A DNA stretch of 64,000 bases. It comes from Bacillus sp. THAF10 (GTDB lineage Bacteria; Bacillota; Bacilli; Bacillales; Bacillaceae_I). Shown piece by piece: positions 53,893 to 62,276 of this stretch. Position 1 is the first letter of the stretch. Every line of letters begins with the position of its first letter. The stretch covers positions 2,150,001 to 2,214,000 of the forward strand of contig NZ_CP045403.1 of assembly GCF_009363695.1 (NCBI RefSeq), written 5' to 3'. The translations under genes and the position numbers were made by a program. The notes beneath the pieces were generated by a model. The model searched no databases and was not told where the DNA came from. It was given only the letters and a program-made list of their open reading frames with translations.

Positions 53893-54423
53893 TTAGTGAT
53901 AAAATTTAGCCATCCAAATCTCATCTACGTACTCCCCGTTAATAAATGCCTGTTCCTTTTGATTTCCTTCTTCGTGAAAGCCATACTTTTTATAAAGCTG
54001 ATAAGCAATTTGGTTGGATGAAAAAACGGTAAGGGACAGCTTTCTAATATGGTGTTCACACCACATATCTGTATAATCCATTATTTTCTTTCCAATACCA
54101 AGTCCTTGTGCCTCTTCTGAAAGCCACGTCCGAAAAAGTCCTGTGTGCCTTTTCATTCGTATTTCTCCACGAATGACTCTCCCAATTCCTACAACTTTCT
54201 CGTTTCTTTCCACTCCTATATACATATTTTCTTTTGCCTTCATTTCTTTGATAAAGTCTTTCTCTTCCTCTACCGATCGCGGGACATCCTTTTGAATATA
54301 TTCCCCTGCTGCAATAATGCTTTCTACTGCTTTTACGATATCAAATGCATCGTTTTCTTCCACCGGGCGTAATATCACGGTAGATCCATCCTTTGCGGTA
54401 AATTCCATACGTAAATCTTGCAT
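53893..54423 (-). CDS. GNAT-family N-acetyltransferase
   Basis: A 176-residue GNAT protein. The acetyl-CoA loop is LSEEAQGLGIGKKIM and the strand-helix end is AYQLYKKYGFHEEG. The ATG at 54423 follows TAGGAGG by 6 bases; the longer frame to 54450 overlaps that site. Substrate unknown; an N-terminal DGSTVILRPVEENDA start is common to broad amine acetyltransferases. It is divergent from the CheX-like gene. Confidence 0.87.
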   Translation of the reverse strand: MQDLRMEFTAKDGSTVILRPVEENDAFDIVKAVESIIAAGEYIQKDVPRSVEEEKDFIKEMKAKENMYIGVERNEKVVGIGRVIRGEIRMKRHTGLFRTWLSEEAQGLGIGKKIMDYTDMWCEHHIRKLSLTVFSSNQIAYQLYKKYGFHEEGNQKEQAFINGEYVDEIWMAKFYH

Positions 54424-54589
54424 GTTGCTCCTCCTAAAAAAAATCTTCAAGTATTAAATCCTAATATAGATGTGAGTAGTGTTCAACAAAAAGAGATGAA
54501 TTATAAATTTGTAGAAAATTGTTGAAATTTACACAATGAAATGTGATATGATAAATAAGTACTAGTTATTTTTTCTTAGGAGGTGCAAG

Positions 54590-55048
54590 ATGTCCCCATC
54601 AGAGAATATAAATCAGTTAATCCACAGGGCATTGGACTCATTCAAAACGGTAATTCCATTGGAAATGTCATTTGATTCACCGCAAGTTCATACAGAAAAA
54701 CTTGCCACCATTGCCCTAGGGGTTCTTATTGAATTGACCGGAGATATTCGGGGTCAATTAATTATTCAAGGGGAAAAAACTGCCTTTCAAGAAATTGGTG
54801 AATCCATGTTTGGAATGCAGCTCGATGGCGACATGCTACATTCTTTTACAGGAGAACTTGGAAATATGATCGCCGGAACACTCTCATCCAGTATTGCTCA
54901 AAGTGGAATTCATATGGATATTACACCACCCGATGTCATAAATGAACAAGAAAAAGAATTCCATTTTTTACACAGGCTACATACTCCAGTTCTATTAAAG
55001 AACCAGCTACAAATGCAAATTATTGTTGAATTAGAGGAAGCCTCCTAA
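54590..55048 (+). CDS. CheX-like chemotaxis phosphatase family protein
   Basis: A 152-residue CheC/CheX-type protein. The family signature ExxN is present (E89 and N92 in GELGNMIAG), which in CheX coordinates attack on CheY-phosphate. No second copy of the motif is seen, so it is CheX-like. TAGGAGG lies before the ATG. Its terminator stem is split by the transposon described at 55071-58068. No chemotaxis gene is adjacent, so the target may be another response regulator. Confidence 0.82.
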   Translation: MSPSENINQLIHRALDSFKTVIPLEMSFDSPQVHTEKLATIALGVLIELTGDIRGQLIIQGEKTAFQEIGESMFGMQLDGDMLHSFTGELGNMIAGTLSSSIAQSGIHMDITPPDVINEQEKEFHFLHRLHTPVLLKNQLQMQIIVELEEAS

Positions 55049-55053
55049 TAAAT

Positions 55054-55070
55054 AAGAACCCTCCATTTGA
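55054..55070. other. Left arm of a split terminator and 7-bp target duplication
   Basis: AAGAACCCTC is the left arm of the former cheX-like/ypwA terminator, followed by the target copy CATTTGA (55064-55070). The right arm GAGGGTTCTT is at 58076-58085. Rejoining them without the element restores a perfect 10-bp stem. Confidence 0.9.
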
Positions 55071-55097
55071 GTAAGTAGTTCAGTTTTTGTGGAGAAA
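55071..55097 (+). repeat. Left terminal inverted repeat
   Basis: 27 bp starting GTAAGTAGTTCAG. Against the right copy (58042-58068, inverted) only positions 16 and 17 differ (TT for AA). Confidence 0.93.
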
Positions 55098-55103
55098 CAA
55101 TAG

Positions 55104-55219
55104 AAATAGCATACTAATTTTAAGACCAAATCGCATAGTGATTTGGTCTTTTATATTTATTGATATATCAATGTTTTTGTTCAAAATTGGTATAAAATAG
55201 CATACGAAATCGCATACTA
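55104..55219. repeat. Left subterminal array of a 13-bp motif
   Basis: Four direct copies of AAAT(A/C)GCATACTA-like sequence occur at 55104-55116, 55128-55140, 55195-55207 and 55207-55219. A fifth, inverted and weaker, is at 55282-55294. Transposase-binding sites are commonly arranged this way. Confidence 0.75.
55122..55154 (+). terminator. Terminator inside the left end of the transposon
   Basis: AAGACCAAATC and GATTTGGTCTT form a perfect 11-bp stem with TTTTAT following on the plus strand. It can end read-through from the CheX-like gene and shield the transposase. Confidence 0.85.
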
Positions 55220-55325
55220 AATAACAGAGTGACAATAACTGTTGTCAATGTGAAAATTAGGATGTTAAAATGGGTGTTAATTACTATGCTAATTGTACTA
55301 CCTTTTAAAAGGAGTGAAAAATATC

Positions 55326-55577
55326 GTGCAATTCATCAAACCTAAGAATAATAATGCTGATAAAGTGGATTGGCTAATATCTGAACAAGTCCGAGAAATA
55401 ATAAAGAATTATGCGGAATTCTGCGAATATAGCGAGAGCGAAGTAGTTGATATGTTCTTAAAAAACCTTCTCAAAGATGAAGAGTTTCTTAAATGGATTG
55501 ATGGCATACGGAACAATAAAAGAATGATAAGGAAAATGGGGTTAGAGGATGTAATGGAGGGACAAAAACTTGGCTAA
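55326..55577 (+). CDS. Small accessory protein of the transposon
   Basis: An 83-residue soluble protein. The GTG at 55326 follows AAAGGAGTGA by 7 bases; an ATG at 55293 lies before the site. The N-terminus is basic (QFIKPKNNNADK), then two acidic helices (WLISEQVREIIKNYAEFCEY and EVVDMFLKNLLKDEEFLKWI) resembling a ribbon-helix-helix or helical DNA-binding fold, without a firm match. Its stop overlaps the transposase start by 8 bases, so the two are translationally coupled. It may regulate or assist transposition. Confidence 0.7.
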   Translation: MQFIKPKNNNADKVDWLISEQVREIIKNYAEFCEYSESEVVDMFLKNLLKDEEFLKWIDGIRNNKRMIRKMGLEDVMEGQKLG

Positions 55578-57516
55578 ATTACAACGACTGGCTACAAAAG
55601 AAGATGGCATCGTTGTTGTTCATAATCCTCTAAGTGAAGAAGATTTAAAACACAGAAAGGAACAATACAAAGTCTTATCCGATAAACAATTTGCCTTTCG
55701 CTATAATCATATGATGTTTCTCCCTATCGAATTCAATTGGAATGGAAATACACATATAATACAATACAACTTCTGTACGAACCCTTTTTGTAAATGGTGC
55801 GGTCAAGAACAAGAGAAATTCGAAACAGTCAAGGGTAAACCATCAAGATACAAGTTGAGCGGTAGAAGCAGTAAGAAAATGCTTGTATGTAATACAGACC
55901 CTATTCACCCTAATAGGGGTATGACTTTAAATTGTTATTCGACAGCTATTTCGAATTGGTCTGTCGCAGAAGAAATTTCGAGACTTGTTCGTATCAACCA
56001 GACCAAAGATGTTGAGACGGAATATAACTTCCATAAGGATAGCTGTGTTATTGGTCATCTAACGCCTTTTGATAAGCCAAGCGAGTTCTATAAACAAGGA
56101 AAGACATTGAATAAAGCTCAACGATGGCAATGCAAAGTGTGTAAGAAAAAGACAAGTATTCTTCCAAACAAGCGTCAATCCACTACTTATCGTCAAAAGA
56201 AGAATGATATTCTTCCGATGTTTGCTAAATTACTATTAAACAAAATGCCTATTAGTCGAACTTGTGATATTTTAGAAATCGGTGTCGGCACTTACTATCA
56301 TAAATTAGAATGGTTGTACCGTTGTTGCTTGGAATTCTTAGAGAAGTATGAAACAACGCCATTGGCTACTATGTCATTCAAAGAAATGTGATTAAATACC
56401 GATAAAATGCACTACAACCTTAATAATGTTCGCAAGAAAGGTCAAGGCGGTCAAAAGTATTTTGGTTTAGAAGATAGCCAAGTACAGACTTATGTGGTTG
56501 TCTCAGCGGATACCATTTCACGATATGTTTTCAGGTCAGATGTTGCGTATGATTGGGAAATGACAGTAGAAGATTTGAAACTCGATACGGAAATTTATAA
56601 AGAAGACCATTTGAATGATTTCAGTAAGAAGAATAACCGTTTGGACTTTTCGTATTACCCTCAAGAACCAACCGAGAAGGACACTCAAAAGCCACACGAA
56701 TATCGAGCTGAATTAAATGAATTCAATAAGAGGTTGCAGTATGTGGATGGACTTCACGTTAATCCGACTTACACGACAATGGCTCACTATTGGCTAATAA
56801 AACAAATGGTAAAATCTAATGAATGGAGAATGATTAGCGATAATGACGCTTCTATAATGACTGCGTTTTTTAGGGTGTTCTCGAAGGAAGTAAGAATGTC
56901 TGATGCACATCACTTCCTTTGTTTGCTTGATAAGAACAAGAGTAGAAAACAATGTTTAGAAGAGTTTGATGATGCAAAATCCGATTTATTGGACTGGGGA
57001 TTTCATAGAGATTACGAAACAAAGAACTTGCGTATATTGGCTTATTCATATTTAAAAGAACTATTTGAAACTCATCAGTTTCATAAGGAAATCAAAACAC
57101 CAACACACTCTTATAACGATTTGGCTAAAAATCCAATTACACACCCATTTGCATCGAGAGATAAAGGTTTTCATAGAGTGGATTGTACAACTGATTTATC
57201 ATCTCTTGAACCGAAAGAAATAGCGAAAATGGTATTGAATGTGAACGATAATGCCACGAATAGTTTTATCCAACAAATTCGCAGAAGGTTGTCTATTCTT
57301 GAAAGACCATTGATGACAGCCAGAGGAGATGGGAAGAGTTATATTTACGCTAACTTTAATCCGAAGTTTGCACAATACGCACTAACCATTCTAAGAACAT
57401 ACTACAACTTTTGCGAAACCTACAAATCAGCCGATGGAAAAGAACTTACTCCTGCACAACGATTGGGTATTACAGATAAAGTATTTGATTTAAAAGATAT
57501 AATCTATATGAGGTAG
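55570..57516 (+). pseudogene. Transposase interrupted by an in-frame TGA
   Basis: A single 648-codon frame starting at TTG (55570) with GGAGG 8 bases upstream, broken only by TGA at 56389-56391 (codon 274). Before it lie two zinc-finger-like Cys groups (FCTNPFCKWCG near 78; WQCKVCKKK near 190) and a helix-turn-helix (ISRTCDILEIGVGTYYHKLEWL). After it lie the Asp of NTDKMHYNLNN (just 3 codons past the TGA), ISDNDASIM, and the C-terminal RRRLSILERP and NFNPKFA, a likely DDE core. TGA replacing Trp TGG would restore EMWLNTD. It is probably inactive unless the codon is read through; a second ATG at 56407 could start a partial product. Confidence 0.85.
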
Positions 57517-57548
57517 GTTCGTCTATAATTTTCAGACGAACTTTTTTA
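57517..57548 (+). terminator. Terminator after the transposase
   Basis: GTTCGTCT and AGACGAAC pair around a 9-base loop; TTTTTTATTTTT follows. Confidence 0.85.
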
Positions 57549-57645
57549 TTTTTTTAAAGGGATATTGTAAATTTATGTTAAAATATGAATAGGACTGTCA
57601 ATGGTAGTTTTAAGTAAAAGGTTGATTATGTTAAGGGGTGAAAAA

Positions 57646-57918
57646 ATGAATAATATTAGTCGTTGGGTAATTGCAGGTGTTTTAATTTTATTTGGAGTTT
57701 TATTGCTTAACAAAGGGTTAGAATTATGGTCACTCGGAACAGATGTTGATGGAGACGGTATTGGAGTATTTTTTTTAGGATTTGAAATAAATAACAGAGT
57801 GCCAGAAGAAAGTATCCTTTCATACGCAATTGGATTTTTTATATCGAGTTTAGTTGCTTTAATCGTTTCTGGTGCATTTGTTCGAACAAACTTGAAATTC
57901 AGAAATAAAGCAAGTTAG
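57646..57918 (+). CDS. Small membrane protein carried by the transposon
   Basis: A 90-residue protein with two membrane helices (about 8-24, IAGVLILFGVLLLNKG, and 56-78, SYAIGFFISSLVALIVSG) and a basic end. AAGGGGTG precedes the ATG at 57646; an earlier frame start at 57601 has no site. It has its own downstream terminator. No family is recognised; as the only gene not related to transposition it is the element's cargo. Confidence 0.7.
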   Translation: MNNISRWVIAGVLILFGVLLLNKGLELWSLGTDVDGDGIGVFFLGFEINNRVPEESILSYAIGFFISSLVALIVSGAFVRTNLKFRNKAS

Positions 57919-57933
57919 TCACTGATAATGATA

Positions 57934-57965
57934 AAAAACGCTTGGAGATTATTCCAAGCGTTTTT
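57934..57965. terminator. Bidirectional terminator inside the right end of the transposon
   Basis: AAAAACGCTTGGA and TCCAAGCGTTTTT form a perfect 13-bp stem with A-runs and T-runs on both sides. It can end the cargo transcript and also ypwA transcripts entering the element. Confidence 0.88.
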
Positions 57966-57987
57966 AAGTGCTAAATTAACTGCTAAT

Positions 57988-58024
57988 TATAATGCTATCT
58001 CTATTCTTTTTTGAGATGCGAAAT
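57988..58024. repeat. Right subterminal copies of the 13-bp motif
   Basis: Two degenerate inverted copies, TATAATGCTATCT (57988-58000) and TGAGATGCGAAAT (58012-58024), about three mismatches each from the left-end consensus in reverse. Confidence 0.5.
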
Positions 58025-58041
58025 CTACTGTGATTTTTAAT

Positions 58042-58068
58042 TTTCTCCACATTAACTGAACTACTTAC
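58042..58068 (-). repeat. Right terminal inverted repeat
   Basis: 27 bp ending CTGAACTACTTAC, the inverse of the left end with two internal mismatches. The target duplication CATTTGA follows at 58069-58075. Confidence 0.93.
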
Positions 58069-58085
58069 CATTTGAGAGGGTTCTT
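58069..58085. other. Right target duplication and right arm of the split terminator
   Basis: CATTTGA, then GAGGGTTCTT, the arm that formerly paired with 55054-55063. A T-rich tail (TTCAT) follows on the plus strand, 6 bases before the ypwA stop. Confidence 0.9.
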
Positions 58086-58091
58086 TTCATA

Positions 58092-59612
58092 TTATTCATT
58101 AAGTTGATAGATGGAAGCGTATTTTGCTTCTAAATATTCGATGAGATAGTTTACGTTTAATTCTTCGCCTGTTACGTCACGAAGTATCTCAAGTGGCTTT
58201 TTCATTTTACCGTATTGATGGATATTTTTGGTGAGCCATAATTTAATCGGTTCTAGTTCACCAGTTTCTAATAGCTCATCATAATTTGGTAGATCATGTT
58301 GCATCGCATTTTTAAATTGAGCGGCATACATATAACCTAACGCATAGGATGGAAAGTATCCAAAGCTACCACCAGACCAATGTACATCCTGCAGCACTCC
58401 TTTTGCGTCGTTTGGCGGCGTAATCCCAAGGTAGCTTTCATATTTCTTGTTCCAAGCCTCCGGCAAATCTTTTACTTCTAATTCCTCGTTAAAAAGTGCT
58501 TTCTCTAGCTCATAACGAATCATAATGTGAAGCGAATAGGTTAGTTCATCTGCTTCTATTCTGATAAAAGAGGCTTTCGACTCATTAATAGCCACATAAA
58601 ATTCCTCAAGGCTCAAGTGATCAAAGTTTCCATCAGCATAGCTTTGCAGGGTTTCATAATGCCTCTTCCAGAAGTTCTTGTGACGGCCGACAAAATTTTC
58701 ATAAAATAACGATTGAGATTCATGAATACCCATGGAAGTACCTGTACATAAACCAGTTCCTTGGAGATCTTTAGCAATATTTTGTTCATATAACGCATGT
58801 CCACATTCATGAATCGTTCCAAAGACAGCTGTACGGAAGTCTTCTTCATCATATTTCGTTGTTACTCTCACATCCCCAGGATTTAAGCCAATAGCAAAAG
58901 GATGGACAGTCTCATCCAATCTACCGGAATCAAAATCATAGGATAATTCCTTTAATATATCTAAACTAAAGGCTCTTTGCTTTTCTTTTGGAAAATGCAC
59001 AAGCAAGTCCTTTGAGCGAGGCTGAACGGAAGAATCGGTAATTTTTTTGACTAATGGTACAATACGATCCTTTAATTTTCCAAACACTTCATCCAGCTTT
59101 TCTACGGTAATTCCAGGCTCGTACATATCAAGAAGAGTATTATATTTGTTCCCTTCATAACCCCAATATTCAATAAATTTTTTATTATAGCTTACTAACT
59201 TTTCTAAGTACGGTAGGAGCATAGAAAAATCGGAATTTTCTTTTGCTTCCTCCCAAACCGACTCTGCCTTTGTGCTAAGTACTACATAATCTTGATAATC
59301 CTTGGCAGGAATTTTTTTATTTCTTTCGTAGTTCTTTTTGCTTTCATCTAAGGAAGCTTTGGTTGTTTCATCTAACGTAGCCATGTTTTCATCGTTTAAT
59401 AGCTGTGTTAAATAGCTCGCCATTTCCTCTGAGGTAGACATGTTAAATACTTCTGAGGAAAGCATGCCTATGACGTCTGAACGTCTGTCCGCTCCCTTTT
59501 TCGGGGCGCCTGTTCGCAAGTCCCAAAACATAAGAGATAGTGCTTCCTTATAGCTGTCAATTTTATTTACATAGTTTAAATATTCCTCTTTAAGTGTAGT
59601 AGTTTCAACCAT
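58092..59612 (-). CDS. ypwA: Metallocarboxypeptidase, M32 family
   Basis: A 506-residue cytoplasmic M32 carboxypeptidase. The zinc site is HECGH in TIHECGHALYEQN, with the third ligand Glu in the following GTSMGIHESQSLFYEN (HESQ). It releases C-terminal amino acids from peptides. Length equals the family norm. It is a single gene; its original terminator is split by the transposon. Confidence 0.95.
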   Translation of the reverse strand: MVETTTLKEEYLNYVNKIDSYKEALSLMFWDLRTGAPKKGADRRSDVIGMLSSEVFNMSTSEEMASYLTQLLNDENMATLDETTKASLDESKKNYERNKKIPAKDYQDYVVLSTKAESVWEEAKENSDFSMLLPYLEKLVSYNKKFIEYWGYEGNKYNTLLDMYEPGITVEKLDEVFGKLKDRIVPLVKKITDSSVQPRSKDLLVHFPKEKQRAFSLDILKELSYDFDSGRLDETVHPFAIGLNPGDVRVTTKYDEEDFRTAVFGTIHECGHALYEQNIAKDLQGTGLCTGTSMGIHESQSLFYENFVGRHKNFWKRHYETLQSYADGNFDHLSLEEFYVAINESKASFIRIEADELTYSLHIMIRYELEKALFNEELEVKDLPEAWNKKYESYLGITPPNDAKGVLQDVHWSGGSFGYFPSYALGYMYAAQFKNAMQHDLPNYDELLETGELEPIKLWLTKNIHQYGKMKKPLEILRDVTGEELNVNYLIEYLEAKYASIYQLNE

Positions 59613-59690
59613 ATGTATCTCCCCCTATTCTTTACTGACTACAGTTAAGAATACACAATTTTCACTCTAATTTGCAACAATAAAAAAAAG

Positions 59691-59712
59691 AGCACCCCTT
59701 TTTAGGGATGCT
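59691..59712 (-). terminator. Terminator of the DinG-like gene
   Basis: AGCACCCC and GGGATGCT with one wobble pair and TTTTTA loop; a run of eight T follows on the minus strand. Confidence 0.8.
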
Positions 59713-61630
59713 ACAAAGTAACAGGTGCTGTAGGGAGTACGTTATCTAATCGTTCTTTTACAGCATCATGCAGGTTTTCAGGAAGATAAATCGTGATTTC
59801 CCCTTTGTCTTCAGTGGTCCGGATAAGTCGTCCCATCCCTTGACGAAGTCGTAAGAGCATATAAGGAACATCAACTTCCATATAAGCGTTAGCGAGACCT
59901 TTTCTTTTTGCAGCAAAAACTGGATCATTTGGCGGAAACGGCAAAGACCAAATCACAACGTTTGATAAAGAAGGCCCAGGAATATCAAGCCCTTCCCATA
60001 AGTGATAGGCGCAAAGTACAGCCTTTTCATTATTTTGAAATTCGGAAACGAGTTGACTTATTTCCTTATCCCCTTCATAAAGGAATGGATAGACCTGATT
60101 TCCTTCATTCATGGATTTAAAGGTTTTTAACTCTTGCTTAGAGTTAAAAAGAATTAAGGTTTTCCCACCATTGCGGTGGATGGATTCCATCGTTTCTGAG
60201 TATTTTACTTTATCGTCTATTTGATTTTTCAACGTAAGTTTCATGTTATTTTCATAATCAAATGGCGAATTGATGGTAAAGGCTAAATAGTCCGTTATCC
60301 CCAACGTGTTTGCCATGTAACTAAAGTTTTCATTGTCAGAAAGAGTGGCAGATGAAAAAATGAAAGGAATTTTCTTTGAAAACACTTTTTCTTCTAATAC
60401 TTCTTCCACTGTACGAGGCATAACCACAAGCGTTAAATCAGAATTTTGCTGTTCTGCCCAAGTAATAACGTCCTCTTTGGAAAGCAAGAGCTTCATTAAA
60501 TATTCAATGGAATCCAAGTATTCTTCCACAATGTGTAGCTGGTAGTGATCTACTGTATGAAGTTCACCTTCAAATACAAGCTGATTACCGATTTCTTCAA
60601 TGTTTTGAAGTAACCCCTTTGCATGCTTGATAAGCTCGTCATTCAAATTTATATTCTTCCGTTCAGAGCCCGAAATGCTTGTTGTATTTTGTTCCAACGC
60701 TTCAAAAAATACATCATTTGCTTGGAGCGAATCTTCTACTAACAAGGCAAATTCTTCACGCAAATCGTTTCCTAATAGCCTTGTTAAAATCTCTTCAATC
60801 TGTTTATTTTTTATTTTATAGGTAAGTGCCTTTTGAGCTGCAAATTCTAACAAATGACCTTCATCAAAAATGACAGTAGATGCCTCAGGTAATAGTGGTA
60901 GCTGTCCTTCTCTTTTCCGTTTCTCAACCGTCCAAACGTGCTCCATGTAAAAATCATGGGAACAAATAATCAAATCTGTTGCTTTTCGATAATGGTCTCG
61001 AGAAAGGGTTTGTCCACAACGGTGACGTTTGTCACAGCTAAAACAATCCTGAAAACTATCCCAGCTAATGGCATTCCACTCTTCATCATTTAGCTGTGCA
61101 TAGTCTTTTCTATCGCCGTACGCATAAAACGATTGCATGGCAGATGGCTTGTTCACAAACTTAGGTAATGATTCATAAACATCATCAATGTTATCATTTT
61201 CTATCTTTTCCATTGCCTCATCTAATTTATTGAGGCAAAGATATTGATCGGGAGATTTCGCTAAACGCACATCAACGGTAATATCTAATACAGAGGACAG
61301 CTTTTGAATATCTCCTTCTTTTTTCACTAATTGTTCAATTAGTGATTCGTCCGCACAGGTAATAATAGCAGGTTTGCCCATATATCTTGCATAACAAATG
61401 GCATATAAAAGGTATACCATCGTTTTACCAGTTCCTACACCAGCTTCTGAAAAAATGATCTTTTTCTCTTTAAATGCTCTTTCTAGCTGAAAGGCCATGA
61501 AAATTTGTTCATCTCTAAGTTCAAATCCAGCATCAGGTAGGATATCGTAAAAAACATCCCCAATCCATTCATTCAACTTATCAAAAAAAGCATCTCCTTT
61601 GTTCAAGGGAAATGGCAGACGATTATTCAT
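59711..61630 (-). CDS. ypvA: DinG-like ATP-dependent helicase (YpvA)
   Basis: A 639-residue superfamily 2 helicase of the XPD/DinG type. Walker A is EAGVGTGKT, Walker B with DEGH is in VIFDEGHLLEF, and motif VI is LRQGMGRLIRT. Four Cys (one in DQYLCLNK, then CFSC and RCGQTL) may hold a 4Fe-4S cluster. No N-terminal exonuclease is present. It would unwind DNA or RNA-DNA structures. GGAGGTAAAG precedes the ATG. Confidence 0.9.
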   Translation of the reverse strand: MNNRLPFPLNKGDAFFDKLNEWIGDVFYDILPDAGFELRDEQIFMAFQLERAFKEKKIIFSEAGVGTGKTMVYLLYAICYARYMGKPAIITCADESLIEQLVKKEGDIQKLSSVLDITVDVRLAKSPDQYLCLNKLDEAMEKIENDNIDDVYESLPKFVNKPSAMQSFYAYGDRKDYAQLNDEEWNAISWDSFQDCFSCDKRHRCGQTLSRDHYRKATDLIICSHDFYMEHVWTVEKRKREGQLPLLPEASTVIFDEGHLLEFAAQKALTYKIKNKQIEEILTRLLGNDLREEFALLVEDSLQANDVFFEALEQNTTSISGSERKNINLNDELIKHAKGLLQNIEEIGNQLVFEGELHTVDHYQLHIVEEYLDSIEYLMKLLLSKEDVITWAEQQNSDLTLVVMPRTVEEVLEEKVFSKKIPFIFSSATLSDNENFSYMANTLGITDYLAFTINSPFDYENNMKLTLKNQIDDKVKYSETMESIHRNGGKTLILFNSKQELKTFKSMNEGNQVYPFLYEGDKEISQLVSEFQNNEKAVLCAYHLWEGLDIPGPSLSNVVIWSLPFPPNDPVFAAKRKGLANAYMEVDVPYMLLRLRQGMGRLIRTTEDKGEITIYLPENLHDAVKERLDNVLPTAPVTL

Positions 61631-61722
61631 ATACTTTACCTCCGAGAAAAAGTTTGCATTTGAAAATTATTGAATACAAAGGGGTATTTTGTCAAGAGGT
61701 AATAGAGGAAGTATGAAAAAAA

Positions 61723-61750
61723 AAGCTCCCTGTTATGAAGCAGGAAGCTT
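61723..61750 (-). terminator. Terminator after the small ORF
   Basis: AAGCTCCCTG and CAGGAAGCTT pair with one mismatch, followed by nine T on the minus strand. Confidence 0.8.
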
Positions 61751-61752
61751 TC

Positions 61753-61947
61753 TTAGTTTCTGATGATATGAATAATTTCGTCGTCCAGGAGGGTTGCATA
61801 TAGCATTGCTTTTGTATATTCATCACGTGCGGCATTCATTCTTTCCACACATTCATGATTATGCAGAAGATTTTCGGAAACAAGCTTATTATAGCTACTT
61901 TCTAATGCTTTTGAAATTTTCATAAAATCATTTACGTGTAAAGGCAT
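61753..61947 (-). CDS. Small protein of unknown function
   Basis: A 64-residue soluble protein, all helical in appearance (MNAARDEYTKAMLYATLLDD in the middle). GGAGGGATTTT precedes the ATG and a terminator follows. It stands where B. subtilis has yptA, but I cannot confirm identity. Confidence 0.7.
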   Translation of the reverse strand: MPLHVNDFMKISKALESSYNKLVSENLLHNHECVERMNAARDEYTKAMLYATLLDDEIIHIIRN

Positions 61948-62022
61948 AAAATCCCTCCAATCTCAGAGATAGAAGTATTTTATGCCATTTTTTTGAAAAA
62001 TATACTACACACTTAGAGTAAT

Positions 62023-62226
62023 TTAGTCCTTTTCACTACTAGAACGGTTTTTTGTTGTTTCTTTATCTCGTTCTTCTTCCTTTTCGTACTTTATTTCTTG
62101 TAAGGGTAATTCATCTATAGGCATGACGAGCTGGTCTCGATCTTTTTGTGTTTTTTCACTGTGTTTGAATGCTTGTTCTTTTTCATTTCTTCTCTTTAAC
62201 TCTTGGGCTTTCTCTTTGTTTTTCAA
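62023..62226 (-). CDS. Small charged protein of unknown function
   Basis: A 67-residue, highly charged protein (LKNKEKAQELKRRNEKEQAF at the start, EEERDKETTKN near the end) likely disordered or coiled. The TTG at 62226 follows AAAGGAG by 8 bases; an earlier ATG at 62271 lacks a site. It lies 50 bases after ypsC and may be co-transcribed. Confidence 0.55.
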   Translation of the reverse strand: MKNKEKAQELKRRNEKEQAFKHSEKTQKDRDQLVMPIDELPLQEIKYEKEEERDKETTKNRSSSEKD

Positions 62227-62276
62227 GACAATCACTCCTTTTTTACACCATTCCCTGTGAAAGTCTTTCATAAACG

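Larger units (their letters stand above)
55071..58068 (+). mobile_element. 2,998-bp transposon with terminal inverted repeats
   Basis: The ends read GTAAGTAGTTCAG on both sides (inverted) and the 27-bp repeats match at 25 positions. The direct duplication CATTTGA flanks the element at 55064-55070 and 58069-58075. Inside are subterminal motif arrays, a small accessory ORF, an interrupted transposase and a small membrane protein gene, each with its own terminator. The family is unassigned; the transposase has a zinc-finger, HTH and DDE layout as in IS1/IS1595-like enzymes. Confidence 0.93.

Noticed and set aside
55071..55071. 8-bp target duplication CATTTGAG
   Set aside because: An 8-bp reading leaves the two ends unequal by one base; with 7 bp (CATTTGA) both ends begin GTAAGTAG and the empty site is restored.
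56407..57516. Second half of the transposase as an independent gene starting at ATG 56407
   Set aside because: It is in the same frame as the first half, lacks a ribosome site, and would exclude the likely first catalytic Asp; an interrupted single gene is simpler.
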